This document shows positions 33,760 to 45,038 of a stretch of 64,000 nt of DNA, in pieces. Under the pieces are notes generated by a model. It had not been told where the DNA came from. It was given only the letters and a program-made list of their open reading frames with translations, and did no database searches. The stretch is from Polytrichum commune. Lineage: Eukaryota > Streptophyta > Polytrichopsida > Polytrichales > Polytrichaceae. How positions within the stretch are numbered: the stretch's first letter is position 1; every line of letters begins with the position of its first letter. Where the stretch lies: NCBI GenBank assembly GCA_950295325.1, contig OX485804.1, positions 37,744,429-37,808,428 on the forward strand, written 5' to 3'. Made by a program: the position numbers and the translations under genes.

Positions 33760-35046
33760 TCACAAAACTCGGCTGCTATTCAGGATGGTGGACCGTAGCA
33801 ATGTTAGGAAATTTAAGTTCCGGATAGTGTTCCAGGTCGACGTAAGCAATCCATACGTTTCATCGAGGTCACGCACACCGTTTCGCAAGTAATAGCTTCC
33901 CTGAAGCCCCCAGAGCGCCCAGTCCTGGTCCGTCTGCTCCAACAATCCAAGCACACATGCTAAGTACCTGCTGTCACCGAAACTCGTCACCGCCTGGTCA
34001 ATTCCAAATTCAGAGAGCAATACAGGTCCAGTGAACACCATGCCATCAGCACGCAAAAAGTTAACCTGATTCTCAACTTCAACTCTATTAACATCGCAAG
34101 GATCAGTGGCGGAGACGTTGTCATAAGAATTAGAGCCTCCGATCCAATTCTTGTACCAGTGAAACTCATACACAAGCTTGTTCTGAAACGCAGATGCGTC
34201 AAGATGGCGAGTAGCAGACAAGAAGCTAAGGTCATGAGCGTAACTCAAACCTCCGACAACGATGAGCACATCAGGGTTTACAGCGTGCACAGCGTGAGCC
34301 GCATTCTGCATGTGTGTGAACCATTCATTGATGTTGTTTTGATCTTGCGATATAACGCCTCGAAGCTCGTTTCGGAGGCTCATGGCTACCACATGTGCGG
34401 TATTGTTGAAAGTCTCGGCAACTATGGTTAACCCTGTCAACCATGTGACGGGGTCAAAATACTCATCTCCAAAGAAACCGTTGCCATCATTATCTGCACA
34501 GCACCATCCAGGTTTGCTCACATGGTTGTCAAGAATCACCATCACTCCGTTGGCACCGAGAATTTCCACGACGGACTTGTGCACATCACGTAGCGTTTGA
34601 AACAGGAAGCTAGGGTTGAATGCTGCAATGCCAACCGCAGCGAAACTGAGGTTGAGGTTGTTGAAGGTTTGTAGAACGGTTGCGGTGCCGTAGGTGTCGT
34701 TCGTCCATAGCCATGTGGAGGAGGTGAGGCGCACGCAGTTGAAGCCGTTTGTGGCGACCAGCTTGGCTATGGCGTCTGCGGTGTTGTGGCTTAACCCTTC
34801 CGGAATGCCGGCTTCCATGTGGCCTGCCCAGTTGACACATGCGAGCTTCACTCGAGTTCCGGCCTGATCTATGATCCATTTGGAAGCTGTTGACAGTGGG
34901 AGCAATGCAGGTCGCCGGATTACCTTTAGTGACGCTCCTTCGGTCTTACCTCCTCCACTGCCATAGCCGACAATGATCAACAGAAATATCGATAACATGG
35001 TAACAAGTTTGATGCATCGCCTTTCCACCTCGAAAATCATCGCCAT
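33760..35046 (-). CDS. Glycoside hydrolase family 5 (plant cellulase-like), secreted
   Basis: A single-exon gene of 428 aa from the MAMIFEVERR start. An upstream in-frame Met at 35202 would add 52 residues, but they lack family character and would bury the signal peptide. Residues 14-28 are hydrophobic (VTMLSIFLLIIVGYG), a signal peptide or anchor. The catalytic domain covers about 45-415. Motifs: VNWAGHMEAGIPEGL (72-85), GFNCVRLT, VILDNHVSKPGWCC (170-183), the acid/base block SLRNELRG with E227, FHWYKNW (295-301), the nucleophile block LLSEFGID with E346, and DWALWGLQGSYYLR (375-388). Both catalytic glutamates are present. The family hydrolyses beta-linked glucans or mannans; the substrate of this plant clade cannot be read from sequence. 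Extra copies of the 3' and 5' ends flank the gene. Confidence 0.9.
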   Translation of the reverse strand: MAMIFEVERRCIKLVTMLSIFLLIIVGYGSGGGKTEGASLKVIRRPALLPLSTASKWIIDQAGTRVKLACVNWAGHMEAGIPEGLSHNTADAIAKLVATNGFNCVRLTSSTWLWTNDTYGTATVLQTFNNLNLSFAAVGIAAFNPSFLFQTLRDVHKSVVEILGANGVMVILDNHVSKPGWCCADNDGNGFFGDEYFDPVTWLTGLTIVAETFNNTAHVVAMSLRNELRGVISQDQNNINEWFTHMQNAAHAVHAVNPDVLIVVGGLSYAHDLSFLSATRHLDASAFQNKLVYEFHWYKNWIGGSNSYDNVSATDPCDVNRVEVENQVNFLRADGMVFTGPVLLSEFGIDQAVTSFGDSRYLACVLGLLEQTDQDWALWGLQGSYYLRNGVRDLDETYGLLTSTWNTIRNLNFLTLLRSTILNSSRVL

Positions 35047-35156
35047 ATTGCAGTAGAACTGATCAGCCAGGTCACAAGGTGGAGAAATCTGACAACCTCT
35101 GCAGTAGATCGAAATGTAATTCCTCAGAGAGAGGAAATATACGATGAGACTGAAAT

Positions 35157-35330
35157 CACGAGCAACAGAAACATCGACACCGTGGTAACAAATTTGAAGC
35201 ATCTAAATTTCAACCTTCAAAACCATGCCAAATTGCATCAGAACTGATCAGCCTGAATATCATAAGGTGGACAGATCTGAAGACCTCTGCATACATCAAA
35301 CTGTGGTCCCTTGGAGAGAGAATTAGAAGA
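35157..35330 (-). pseudogene. Diverged copy 2 of the GH5 5'/signal-peptide region
   Basis: GCAACAGAAACATCGACACC (about 35160) and CAGAACTGATCAGCCTGA parallel the functional gene's ATCAACAGAAATATCGATAA (34973) and TAGAACTGATCAGCCAGG. The ATG equivalent is lost and the reading frame is not maintained. Confidence 0.6.
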
Positions 35331-35370
35331 TGTGAGGTTCAGTACTGATGGAGCATGTAGGTCATGATCT

Positions 35371-35590
35371 TCACCTCCGCTCCTTCGGTCTTACCTACAC
35401 CAGCACCATTGCCGAGGATGATGATCACGTGCAACAGAAACATCGACAACATGGTAGCAAGTTTGATTGTCGACTTTCAACCTTGGAAACCATCGCCATA
35501 TTGCAGCAGAACCAATCAGCTTGATCATAAATGTGGAGAAACCTGAACCCTTTACAGTACATCAAAACTATGATTCCTCGAAGAGAGAAA
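35371..35590 (-). pseudogene. Copy 3 of the GH5 5'/signal-peptide region
   Basis: It includes the coding words for GKTEGA (CCGCTCCTTCGGTCTTACC on plus) and a hydrophobic run MLSMFLLHVIIILGNG on minus that mirrors MLSIFLLIIVGYG of the intact gene. CATCGCCATATTGCAGCAGAAC parallels the intact start region. A frameshift separates the MAMV start from the hydrophobic run and the catalytic domain is absent, so it is a partial duplicate. Confidence 0.65.
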
Positions 35591-36567
35591 AGTTGTGATC
35601 AGACTCAGTCGAGCATGCCAAAGAATACATGCACAATGTGTTTTGTGGCCTTGATGGGACCTTGATGATGACGGGCCAGCATAGAATTCTTTGCAGCTTG
35701 GCTGTGATCATGATGCCACTCAATTACTCGATCAATTCATGGCCTGCGCTTAGTTAATCTGTTGTGTAACATAATATTGTGCTGATCGTCGATGCAGGAG
35801 CTAATTCATCGACACTCTTTTGGCCATGTTCTGATAATCCTTGTTGCAACTCTTAGGCCGGAGGTGGATTTAACAGGCAAAGCTCTCGATTTTTCTCTCG
35901 GAGGCACTAGTATTAATCAATCCTTCAATTTCTTTCCGAATCAATCCCCATTCAATCCAACTCAAACCTGCCCTCCATCACTGGATCAGGATGAATGCTT
36001 CAGACATTTAACTTGATATGTATACATACTGCACCGTGGAAGTAATCAACTGGATTGAATTGAAATTGCTTTGATGCGGATCGATAGAGAATGTGGAGTG
36101 TGGGCTCCATTTGATCAACCTCTCAGTTACATTTGCTCCATCTGTAACCAAACTACAATTTAAAGATTGGCTTGAGAATGTTTCGTTCTTCGATGCTATG
36201 GTATCTGTATTTTGGGCGCTTTCCTTAGAATGGTGCCAACCTCATCTTGACAAGTATCTTTCCAGTGTCCATTAATGACTAGAAGCCTTGCCATTAATCA
36301 CTCATAGGTGTCCAATCAAGAAGAGTGGCCACACAAAGCCCACAAAAAATACAAGGAATTGAATTGAGTGAAGAGTAAACACATATCTACCATATCTAAT
36401 TTGGTTTATATCATTTTAGTACACTATGGTTTCTCCGATGTTGCATGGAGCATAATTTTCACCTCTCATTTGGTTTTGGGAATAATGAAAGTATGACCAA
36501 TGTTGGACCGTTATGTAGATAAATGCATGGTATCAATAATTAATCAACAGTACAATCTACGAGTCTT
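35591..36567. other. Gene-poor stretch, no supported feature
   Basis: Short open frames only, with no family resemblance. This is the upstream flank of the GH5 locus. Confidence 0.4.
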
Positions 36568-37290
36568 AGGGGCACACTAAAAATGACACAAGAGGAGGGG
36601 AGCCATGTTAAAAATCAAATTTTGGTTTGAGCTTTAAAAAAAAGGAGGAGTTTTCTAGCAAGCTTACACAATTACCCTTAAACTTCTAAATTATACTTTC
36701 AGTCCCGAAACCACAATTCACAAGGCTTATGTGTGAACAAGAGGGTCCCAAGAGGAGGGGATCCGTGTCTAAAATCAAATTTTGGTTCAAGGTTTTGGCA
36801 AAATGGGACTTTCCAACATGCTTCCAAGGGTGCCTTCAAACTTGTTGATTGTACATTCGGTGCTAAAACTACAACTCACAAGGACAAGGGTCACACTAAA
36901 ACTGTCTCCAAAAAGAGGGGATGCATATGCAAAAGCAAAATTTGGTTCATAGTTTTAGGAAAATGGGACGTTCCAACAAGCTTACTTGTAAACTTGTGAA
37001 TTGATTTTTGGTGCCGAAACTAAAATTGATAAGGGGCACAATAAGAGTGTCACTAAAAGGAAGGCAAGGATTAATTGAAAGCAAAAATTTGGTTCAAAAT
37101 TTACCAGATACAAGACTTTACAGCAAGCTTCCAAGATTTGTATCCTTGAACTTGTCAATTATACTTTTCATGCCGAAACTGCAACTCACAAGGATGAGGG
37201 TCAAACTAAAGGAGTCTCCAAAAAAAAGGGATGGATATTCAATTTCAAATTTGGCTCAAAGTTTTGAAAAAAAAAATCAAAAAAATCAAA
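36568..37290. repeat. Five-copy tandem repeat, about 145-165 bp unit
   Basis: Units start near 36589, 36749, 36908, 37054 and 37218 with AAGAGGAGGGGA-type sequence. Each continues through an AATCAAATTTTGGTTC word, a CAAGCTT word and a CCGAAACTGCAACTCACAAGG-type segment. Divergence is moderate and the array is A/T-rich. The open frames over it are by-products of the repeats. Confidence 0.75.
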
Positions 37291-39149
37291 AGGGTTTTGA
37301 ACATTAGAATGTAGTTTGTATGAGTATGAATACCCTTAGAATTATGGAGTGTAAGTGTTTGAAGTCCAAAAATTTAGTTTAGATTATTCTTTGGCACATA
37401 CAAATGGATAGATATTAGGGTTTGAATTTTGGGGTATATATGCCAAATTTTATTTAGTGGAGGCTCTCAAGTAACAACATGGGAACATGGAAGATGGACT
37501 TCTAGATTGGAGGGCCCATTTTGCCCCCCCCCCCCCCCCCTCCCCATTATTATTGTGTAAAATGTTATTAAATAGAAGGATTCCTACTAACATAGGATGA
37601 AAAAGGTTTATTATAGATACAACATCATCAGGCTTAATTTCCACTCTTATGGTTCATTAGTGCTTTGAGTTGTGTGCGGGTCTGTCCTTTCTGACAACTC
37701 CTATCACTTTAGTTTCATGCTTCTTAATTCCATTGTGAAGCTCAAAAGCTTTGGCAATAGTCTTCCAATGGATTTTCAACCTATTGCGTTTAGTATCTTT
37801 TTGCTTCAATAAAATCATAATGCAATGCCACCAATTTTAATTCAAATGATTTTATTTGGCACAATAGTTCAATTCCTTATTCCCTTACATTAATCTTTCT
37901 TAATGAACTTATCTAAGTTATGAACCATCACACATAGCATCTTGGCCCGCAATCTCTACACAATTCAAGATAAAACAAACATACATGGCTATATTTTGTA
38001 CTGGCATAAAGCTTAATTAGCCAAGTGTTAATTGCGTCAATAAGTTAAACAATATCAACCTCTAATTTTTTATTTTATCATCTCAATGTTAAGTGACAAA
38101 TTCACATACTAAGTAATGATGAATGCTACACTCTCAGCCCATACTTCTCTCACCTCCAAGGCTAATACGTCCCTAATCCCATCATCAACGTGCACTGATC
38201 TCCATTCTGCCAACGCTCTCTCTGGGCCACTCACTCTTACTAACTCTCAGTGTCCTCGCCTCTCTCTTTCTCTTGCTAACCTCACTCTCATAGGTTGCTA
38301 TCTTGCTTAGATGGCTATAGTATTTTTTTGGTTTCTCAGCCCTCTGGCATTCTCTCACATAATTGCGCTCCTGGTTGTAGGTTTGCTTCCTTACTAGCTC
38401 TCGGCGAAACAAGTTAGGTCGGCCTTTCGACATTATACTCAATTACTCTCTCTCAGATGGTTCACTTAGTCTCTTACCGATCTCAGACATTCAAGTTCTA
38501 ATTTCTCTCTTACTGTTGTTTTTTTTCTTATTGCGAGATGCCTTCACTCATTCCCTTCACTCAATTCACTAAGATTTCTTGCTCTCAGACACTCAATTTC
38601 TTGGATTTCCACTTATATTGTGGTTCTAATCTCCTACTTTCACATTCTCATTTCAAACATTCCCTTCATGACAGGGTGTTGCTCTCGTACACTAACATCT
38701 TCAGCAAATCAATATAACTCAATTACTTTGTGGCTATAGCCTGATTACAATGCCTCACTTCACTTTATTACAAAGTTAAAGCATTATCATTCCATCTTTG
38801 GCACTTTGGCCAATCCTACAAACTCCTCCCTATGTGCGACTACTCTAATCTATTGCCCGAAAATACTCTTTGATTATGGCCTACCTCTTCTCTACGGCAA
38901 TAGTTTCTAATTCCACGACTCTCTGAGACAATTGTAACTCCTTCCTAACGTCATTCAGTTACTAAAATTGCTATTGAGATCTTTTTATCTGACTATAGCC
39001 TCTCATTTTCATCTAATCCTAAAAAAAATCTTAAGTAAAAAAATCTTATTTCATATTATAGCCCAAAAATCTACTCTACATTAATTATAGGAATCTTATG
39101 CATGAATTTAAGGTATAAAATATGACTTTTGTAAAACAATTAGTACTAT
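37291..39149. other. Gene-poor stretch with C-run and pyrimidine-rich segment
   Basis: A C homopolymer of about 18-20 lies near 37523-37541. The plus strand is strongly pyrimidine-rich at 38140-38720 (many CTCTC words). No coding region is supported. Confidence 0.4.
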
Positions 39150-39198
39150 GTGACTAATGTGATTAATATCCAGTCATGACATTAATCACATTAGTCAC
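39150..39198. repeat. Perfect 18-bp inverted repeat
   Basis: GTGACTAATGTGATTAAT (39150-39167) and its exact reverse complement (39181-39198) are separated by 13 nt. The word CATTAGTCACATTAGTCAC recurs near 39422-39440, so this motif is iterated locally. Confidence 0.7.
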
Positions 39199-40305
39199 AA
39201 CATACTAAATATTACAAAATTCTCACACACACTAAGGCCTAATTTCTACATAGTTGCCAAATTATATAAGTTGCAATTATGTGAGTTTCTATGGGCATTG
39301 GATTTTTCAATAAAATTTTATAAAATTTTGGTTAATTTCAAACCCAAATTTTTAAAAATCTAGTTGAATAACATTAGATTATCTATAATATTGTGTTTTT
39401 TGGTGCCAAGGCATTAGTCGCATTAGTCACATTAGTCACAATATCCCAAATACTACATAACTCTCACACGTAGTGTCATAATTTTTCAAAAAATTAAATA
39501 TAGCAAAGTTTCTACATATTCAAGATTTCTAGCAAGATAAATTTGTTAAACATTGTTATAATTTTATACAATGATTAAAAAAATGGAATTAACAAAAAAT
39601 CCAAATAACAAGATGCACAGCTTTTAATATCATTCAAAAAATGCCTATATTGTTGCAAGACAACACAACAAACTTTAATTCAAAATAAAACATGTAAATA
39701 CATGATAATAATAAAGCATATATGTTTTAATTTTTATATATAATTTATGCTTCCAAAAACACAATCCAAACTATAACAAAGAAAGTCACAAAAAGAATAA
39801 TGATTACCACAAATATAACCTAGGATAGAGGAACACCCTTGGCCAAAATAACAGCAAACATTGCAACAATTCGCTATTGTGAAGTTATTGCTTCACGTTG
39901 AGCCTTCCTCTCAAGTTGTATAATGTTGAGCATGATGTCATTGTTATCTTTATTAATTGTCTCGTCGAAAGCAATTAATAATGATGTTATTTATTTAGAA
40001 GTTGTTGCATTGTGCTCCTCAACACGGACAAATCCCTCTGTAAAGTTTGCAACAACATTTACAAAATATATAGTGTATATCAAAGATGTTTTTTTGCACA
40101 ATTGATTTGCTTGAAACGTTATGTTTCTTGTAAGAAACAGTATGAGAAGAATCACCGACAAAAAGTGAACCCTCCCCAACACTAGTCCCTTGAAAATCTC
40201 AAGCAGGTGCCAGCAACAAGGTTACATACTCTTGATTGCCTACATTACCATCAATTTCATTGAAGGATATCAGTGGAGAATTCGGGAGGTCGTCTGATTG
40301 CGTCT
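39199..40305. other. Very AT-rich gene-poor stretch
   Basis: Low-complexity A/T sequence with no supported coding region. Confidence 0.4.
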
Positions 40306-40882
40306 TCAGCACCCGATCATTTTCATTGATATCTGCCTCCCAAGTCGATCTATCCTGATTGGTACCACCTTTTTATCCATATCCCTTTGCAGAACCATCC
40401 ACAATACTATGCATTCGATCAAATTACGGCCATGTAGAACCAATATTGTTCGTTTGCTATTCAGGCAAAGTCTTTGCTTATGGTATTCGGCCTTCAACTT
40501 CTTAATTTTATTCTTGATATGAGCCTCCAACCTCTTAGCTTCTTTGGATATTTGTTGTTCGTGCTCCTCACGCATATGAGTCTAATTGTTTTTTTGCCGA
40601 AGATCTTTGATTGCAGCAATGTCACTTCTCATCATACGAGTCGTTGATGTTCGCAATAGCTGCATCCAACCACATGCTCCCTATTGATACATCCGCAAAT
40701 GTTAGTGCAACCCTCTTCTTTGCCTTCGATTTTGGAACTACGACATGTTAAAAAGTAATTGGCGGCAAGGCTCCAAAAACGACCATTGGAAAATATGTAC
40801 CTCCAACAAAAGTTGGATTGACCTTTCCAATACCATTATGACCTTCATGTGACCCTAAACGTCCAAAATCTCTCACATTCAT
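40306..40882 (-). pseudogene. Decayed coding remnant of unknown family
   Basis: On the minus strand a frame opens at 40882 (MNVRDFGRLGSHEGHNGIGK). It runs 44 codons to a TAA at 40748, then stays readable in the same frame (VVVPKSKAKKRVALTFADVS) to a TGA about 41 codons later. A 1-nt frame change leads into a charged, probably coiled-coil stretch (40575-40306: EAKRLEAHIKNKIKKLKAEY). Two stops plus a frameshift suggest a dead gene or transposon fragment. I do not recognise the family, and it may be chance. Confidence 0.3.
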
Positions 40883-43800
40883 CGTTGCTACAATTGCTAC
40901 AAATCTAACAGATTATTTTGCACAAAATTCTGACAAAGTCTCACTAAAAATTTAATAAAATAAAAAAGACTCGAACCTTCAAACTATGTAGCAGACCAAC
41001 GGCATATGTGCAATAGGTAATTTTTTCGCCATCTTGAACTTCAACCGGCTATTTTTCAATCTCAACCAGTTCATTTCTAACTAACTAACTAACGATTCTC
41101 TCTTATAGTAATGTGAGAGTTGTATACTATTGAGCCGGGCTCAAAAAATTGTGAAGGCTTTGTTCGTAGCTAGTCCACAGTAATGAGGAGTGTTTTTTAA
41201 CTTGAAAATTAATAATTCAAAGTCTGGTTATTGCTTAAATGTGTGAGAAATTCAAAGAGGCTATGGCTTCTTGCAACCAGTCGTGGCGAAACTAGCAGTA
41301 TCAATCAATTTGGTCCCTAAGAAATTTACTTCTTATAAGCTTTGGCAGACTTGAGGTTGGAGTCGAGGAGACGACGATTTACGTCCATTGTTTGTGAAGT
41401 GCCAAGGAAAACTAGAAAGAGATGCGTCACCTTCAAGACTTAATAGTTTCTGGTGTGGATTAAACACCCCATGCAGTAAACTAGGATAAAAAATAAAATT
41501 AGCTTAATGAGATAAATTAATCAATAGTATATGGAATCAATTATGTGCACTGAGCATTTATTTGAACTAAGGAAAGTGAGCATCCATGTTTCAAATTAAT
41601 TGAAAAGGAATGTGTGAATGAACCCTGCTAAAGATTATGAACTTGTACATGTGTTGTGACCTTATGAAGCCAACCATGAGCACAATGGTTACTAAGGCCA
41701 AGATTAGGTTAGAGACAATTGTCGGACTTCAAACTTAACCTCAAATTCTATCAAAGAGACTGACAATCCTAAACAGATGACTGCACCGTACTTTCAAGTT
41801 ACATTAAATGGGATTAATTAAGGAAAGACTACTGACTCCACCAAAGTGCCCTATGCTTCGGTAAAGAGACAAAAATGGGTTACTTATGCAAGAACATTGA
41901 CTATGGCTATGCCTATGCTTGTACACTGCACTTGGTCCAATTAAAATGAACTCACTGTCAGACCAATGCCTGAGAAATTAGAGTGAGGTGAGCGACTGTC
42001 ACAATTGCATGTACTGATATGGAGAGGGTTTTAAACGTTTTTATCCCTTACCCATAATTCAATTGTCGGTCTTAATCCAGAATAAAGTGAAATACTCTTA
42101 TATTTTTCCTAATAAATCTTATATGAGACACCTAGATGATATACAAGTCACCTTTTAAGTCTTCCTTGAGTGTTTTCCTGTGTTTGTTTCTAGTCGAAAA
42201 CTAAACTACACTTCTACATTAATTTGTAGAATTGGGTTGCCTTCGCAAATAGATTGCTTATTTACCCATGCAAATCGCCTTGGTCAAAACTATATCACAT
42301 AAATATTTTCTCTTCAAATTTAAGAAGGTTAAAAGATTAAATGATCCATCAAGGCTAACCATTTTCATTGGGACATGTCATTCCTTTAATACCCAGATTT
42401 TTCCAAAACAAAAGCCAATTCCAATGATGATAAGGAAGTATAATGCATAACTAAGACAAAAAAATTTAAGTAAAATCTAAGAATGTTGGATTCCAATGGA
42501 ACTCCAATTATTCCAATAGATTATTATTGACAAGAATACATGCACCCTTTGCAGCTATTCTACCAAAATTTGGATATGATGAATGCATCATAGTTTTTAT
42601 GCAAGGTGCGGTTTCTAGCGACAACAACCTAAAACTGCAAATTTGATTTTACTTATGTAGTTAATTTGACTATTTACATAGATTTTCTTCTTATATTTCT
42701 ATTTATTTTGTGAATGTGTAAATTTTTCAATTAATTTTCCATATTGATACTCAATTACTTGCACTTGCCTGAAAGTAGATAACATTGTATTAAATTCCTT
42801 ACCCAAATGTTTGTATGTGATGCAACATGCATACAAGTAGAAAAGCCTAAATGAACTGAGATTTGTGGATGCCGAAGATAAATGATTGTTTGAAGGGTGG
42901 TTGATAAAGGCACCTAGGTTGGGGAAGATATGTAATTTTTCAAAACTAACCTATGTTATCGAACATAGTGGCCTTGCAAACATAGGCTAAAATCTTAAGA
43001 ATGTGAATTTTAAAAGGCCATAGGGTTGCTAGGTAGGATGTGAGGGCAAAATGATTGGTCACCTCCAACCAATTGTCGTCAGCCCTCCTCCCAAGTTAGA
43101 CCTTGATCCTTTGAAGCAATCTTCCACAACATGCCATCAACATAATTTGCCCCATGGCCTTGCTATCAATTTTTTGAATTTTTTTTCATCGTGAATAAAC
43201 AAGTGTTGAAACTTGGGTTCCGGAAAGAAATTGATGTCCATTAACCAAGTTTTATGTTTGAATCAAGAAGGCATGGTGCACATTTAGTGAGGTCAAATGA
43301 ATTTTGAGGGGGCTTGTGGCCTCTTGAGTTTATGAAAGGGCATGGGTAATACGTATGGCCTAAGAGGAAAGGACAAAATGGTTGGCCATGAGATTCTAAA
43401 TTCCCTCTGCATTCATCCAAGTCATATCACAACCCCACATACCACTAAATCTATTCAATCCTCAAAGGTCCCAATCTTTGCTGACATATTTTTGGCAATA
43501 GTTTCTTCCGATTCGCAAAATTCATAGGGTAGAGTCGGAGGTCAACAAACACATACACATTCCCAAAAGTTTCTACACAAATAAGCGTAGGGGGGGGAGG
43601 GGGGGACTTAGACACATCATTGAAGACCTGAATGACGTGCATGGGTCACTATGAAATTTCAACAATTGTATACATACTAATGGCATGCTAGAAAATGGAC
43701 TCACGTATGTATATTAAAATTTTCAATTTTAATGTGATAAACACCTCCACTACATATTACAAATTTAAATATGAAATAAATAGGCCTTTATTACATATAG

Positions 43801-44252
43801 ATCCACTTTCACTCTCCAATGAGAGTCATTGAACTTTTTCTCATCCATAGGAAGTAACTCAATGATTACATGAAACAAACAAAGACAAGACCACAATAAC
43901 TTAGCCACACTCCGGAGAACAAAACTCAAGGGAACCAAATCAAGATGGAGAGTATAGTCATTGAACACTATTACCATATGATAATAATGGATGAAAATGT
44001 GAATTGGATGAAACTAACATATCTATTATCAATGTTTAATGTGCCTTAGGGTCCCCTTTCACACATCTACCTTCACTTCAAAATTCTTGATAGCCTCTTT
44101 AAAAGTACAAACTAGAGAAAACTAATACCTCTCCCTTATGTATATTATGTACGCAAATACATCAATTGATACTCATTCTTACACTCACGTTAGATTATCC
44201 ACACAAAAGGTATGAAGAGTGCACCCCCCTAGCAAGGGGGAGGGGGCATTCG

Positions 44253-44288
<36 letters not shown>

Positions 44289-44699
44289 TTAAAGTCAGTA
44301 AGAGTAAGAGGTCATTAAATAATATACTCCAAGTTAAAATAGAAAAGTGTCAAGTGAGTGCATCCCAATTGCAAAGATTCCAATCATGTTTTTTGAATAC
44401 ATAGAGATTTTTTTTCTAATTTAATGTAGGGTTACTTGATGTCCCCAAACATCGCCAATGACTTTCCCTAACATGGCCTCACTTTTGGCTTTGTAGTAGG
44501 AGTATTAAACATTATTAGGGAGTCATTTTAAAATTCTAAATGAATTGTTGTAAGTTGTAAATATGATCTAGCCTGATCATACTTTGTCAGAGTGGAGCCT
44601 AGGGTTTCTCAATACTGTAGGAGTACAAAGTTATGCCTTACATGTTGGAATCTATTATTATTTTATTTTCATGTGCATGTAAACATGCTTTTCTTTTGT
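40883..44699. other. Gene-poor stretch with microsatellite
   Basis: No coding region is supported. It contains (AT)n at about 44256-44285 and G-runs near 43593-43606. Part of the CTCAACC-type dispersed repeat lies at about 41037-41075. Confidence 0.4.
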
Positions 44700-44996
44700 T
44701 CGGGTAAATACTTAACATGATATTTGTGAAATATCACATGACATATACAAATATCACAAATGTTGATTTCTTGAATACAAGGAAGGCCGGCTTGAATTGG
44801 TCTTTGGAAGCAGCTTTTGCCAATTATGTATGAATGTATTTATAAAATGCTAGTAACATGTGCAAGTGATAACAAGGAAAGAAGACTCGAGAATAAAATT
44901 TGATAGGCGTGGAGAATTTGTAAATGGAGCTAGGTATTTCAAATATGTAATGACGCACATTTGAGTGATAAAGAGTTCCACACACACACACACAGA

Positions 44997-45038
<42 letters not shown>

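Noticed and set aside
34159-34879. Open frames on both strands inside the GH5 gene
   Set aside because: Shadows of the long GH5 frame, which carries both catalytic glutamate blocks.
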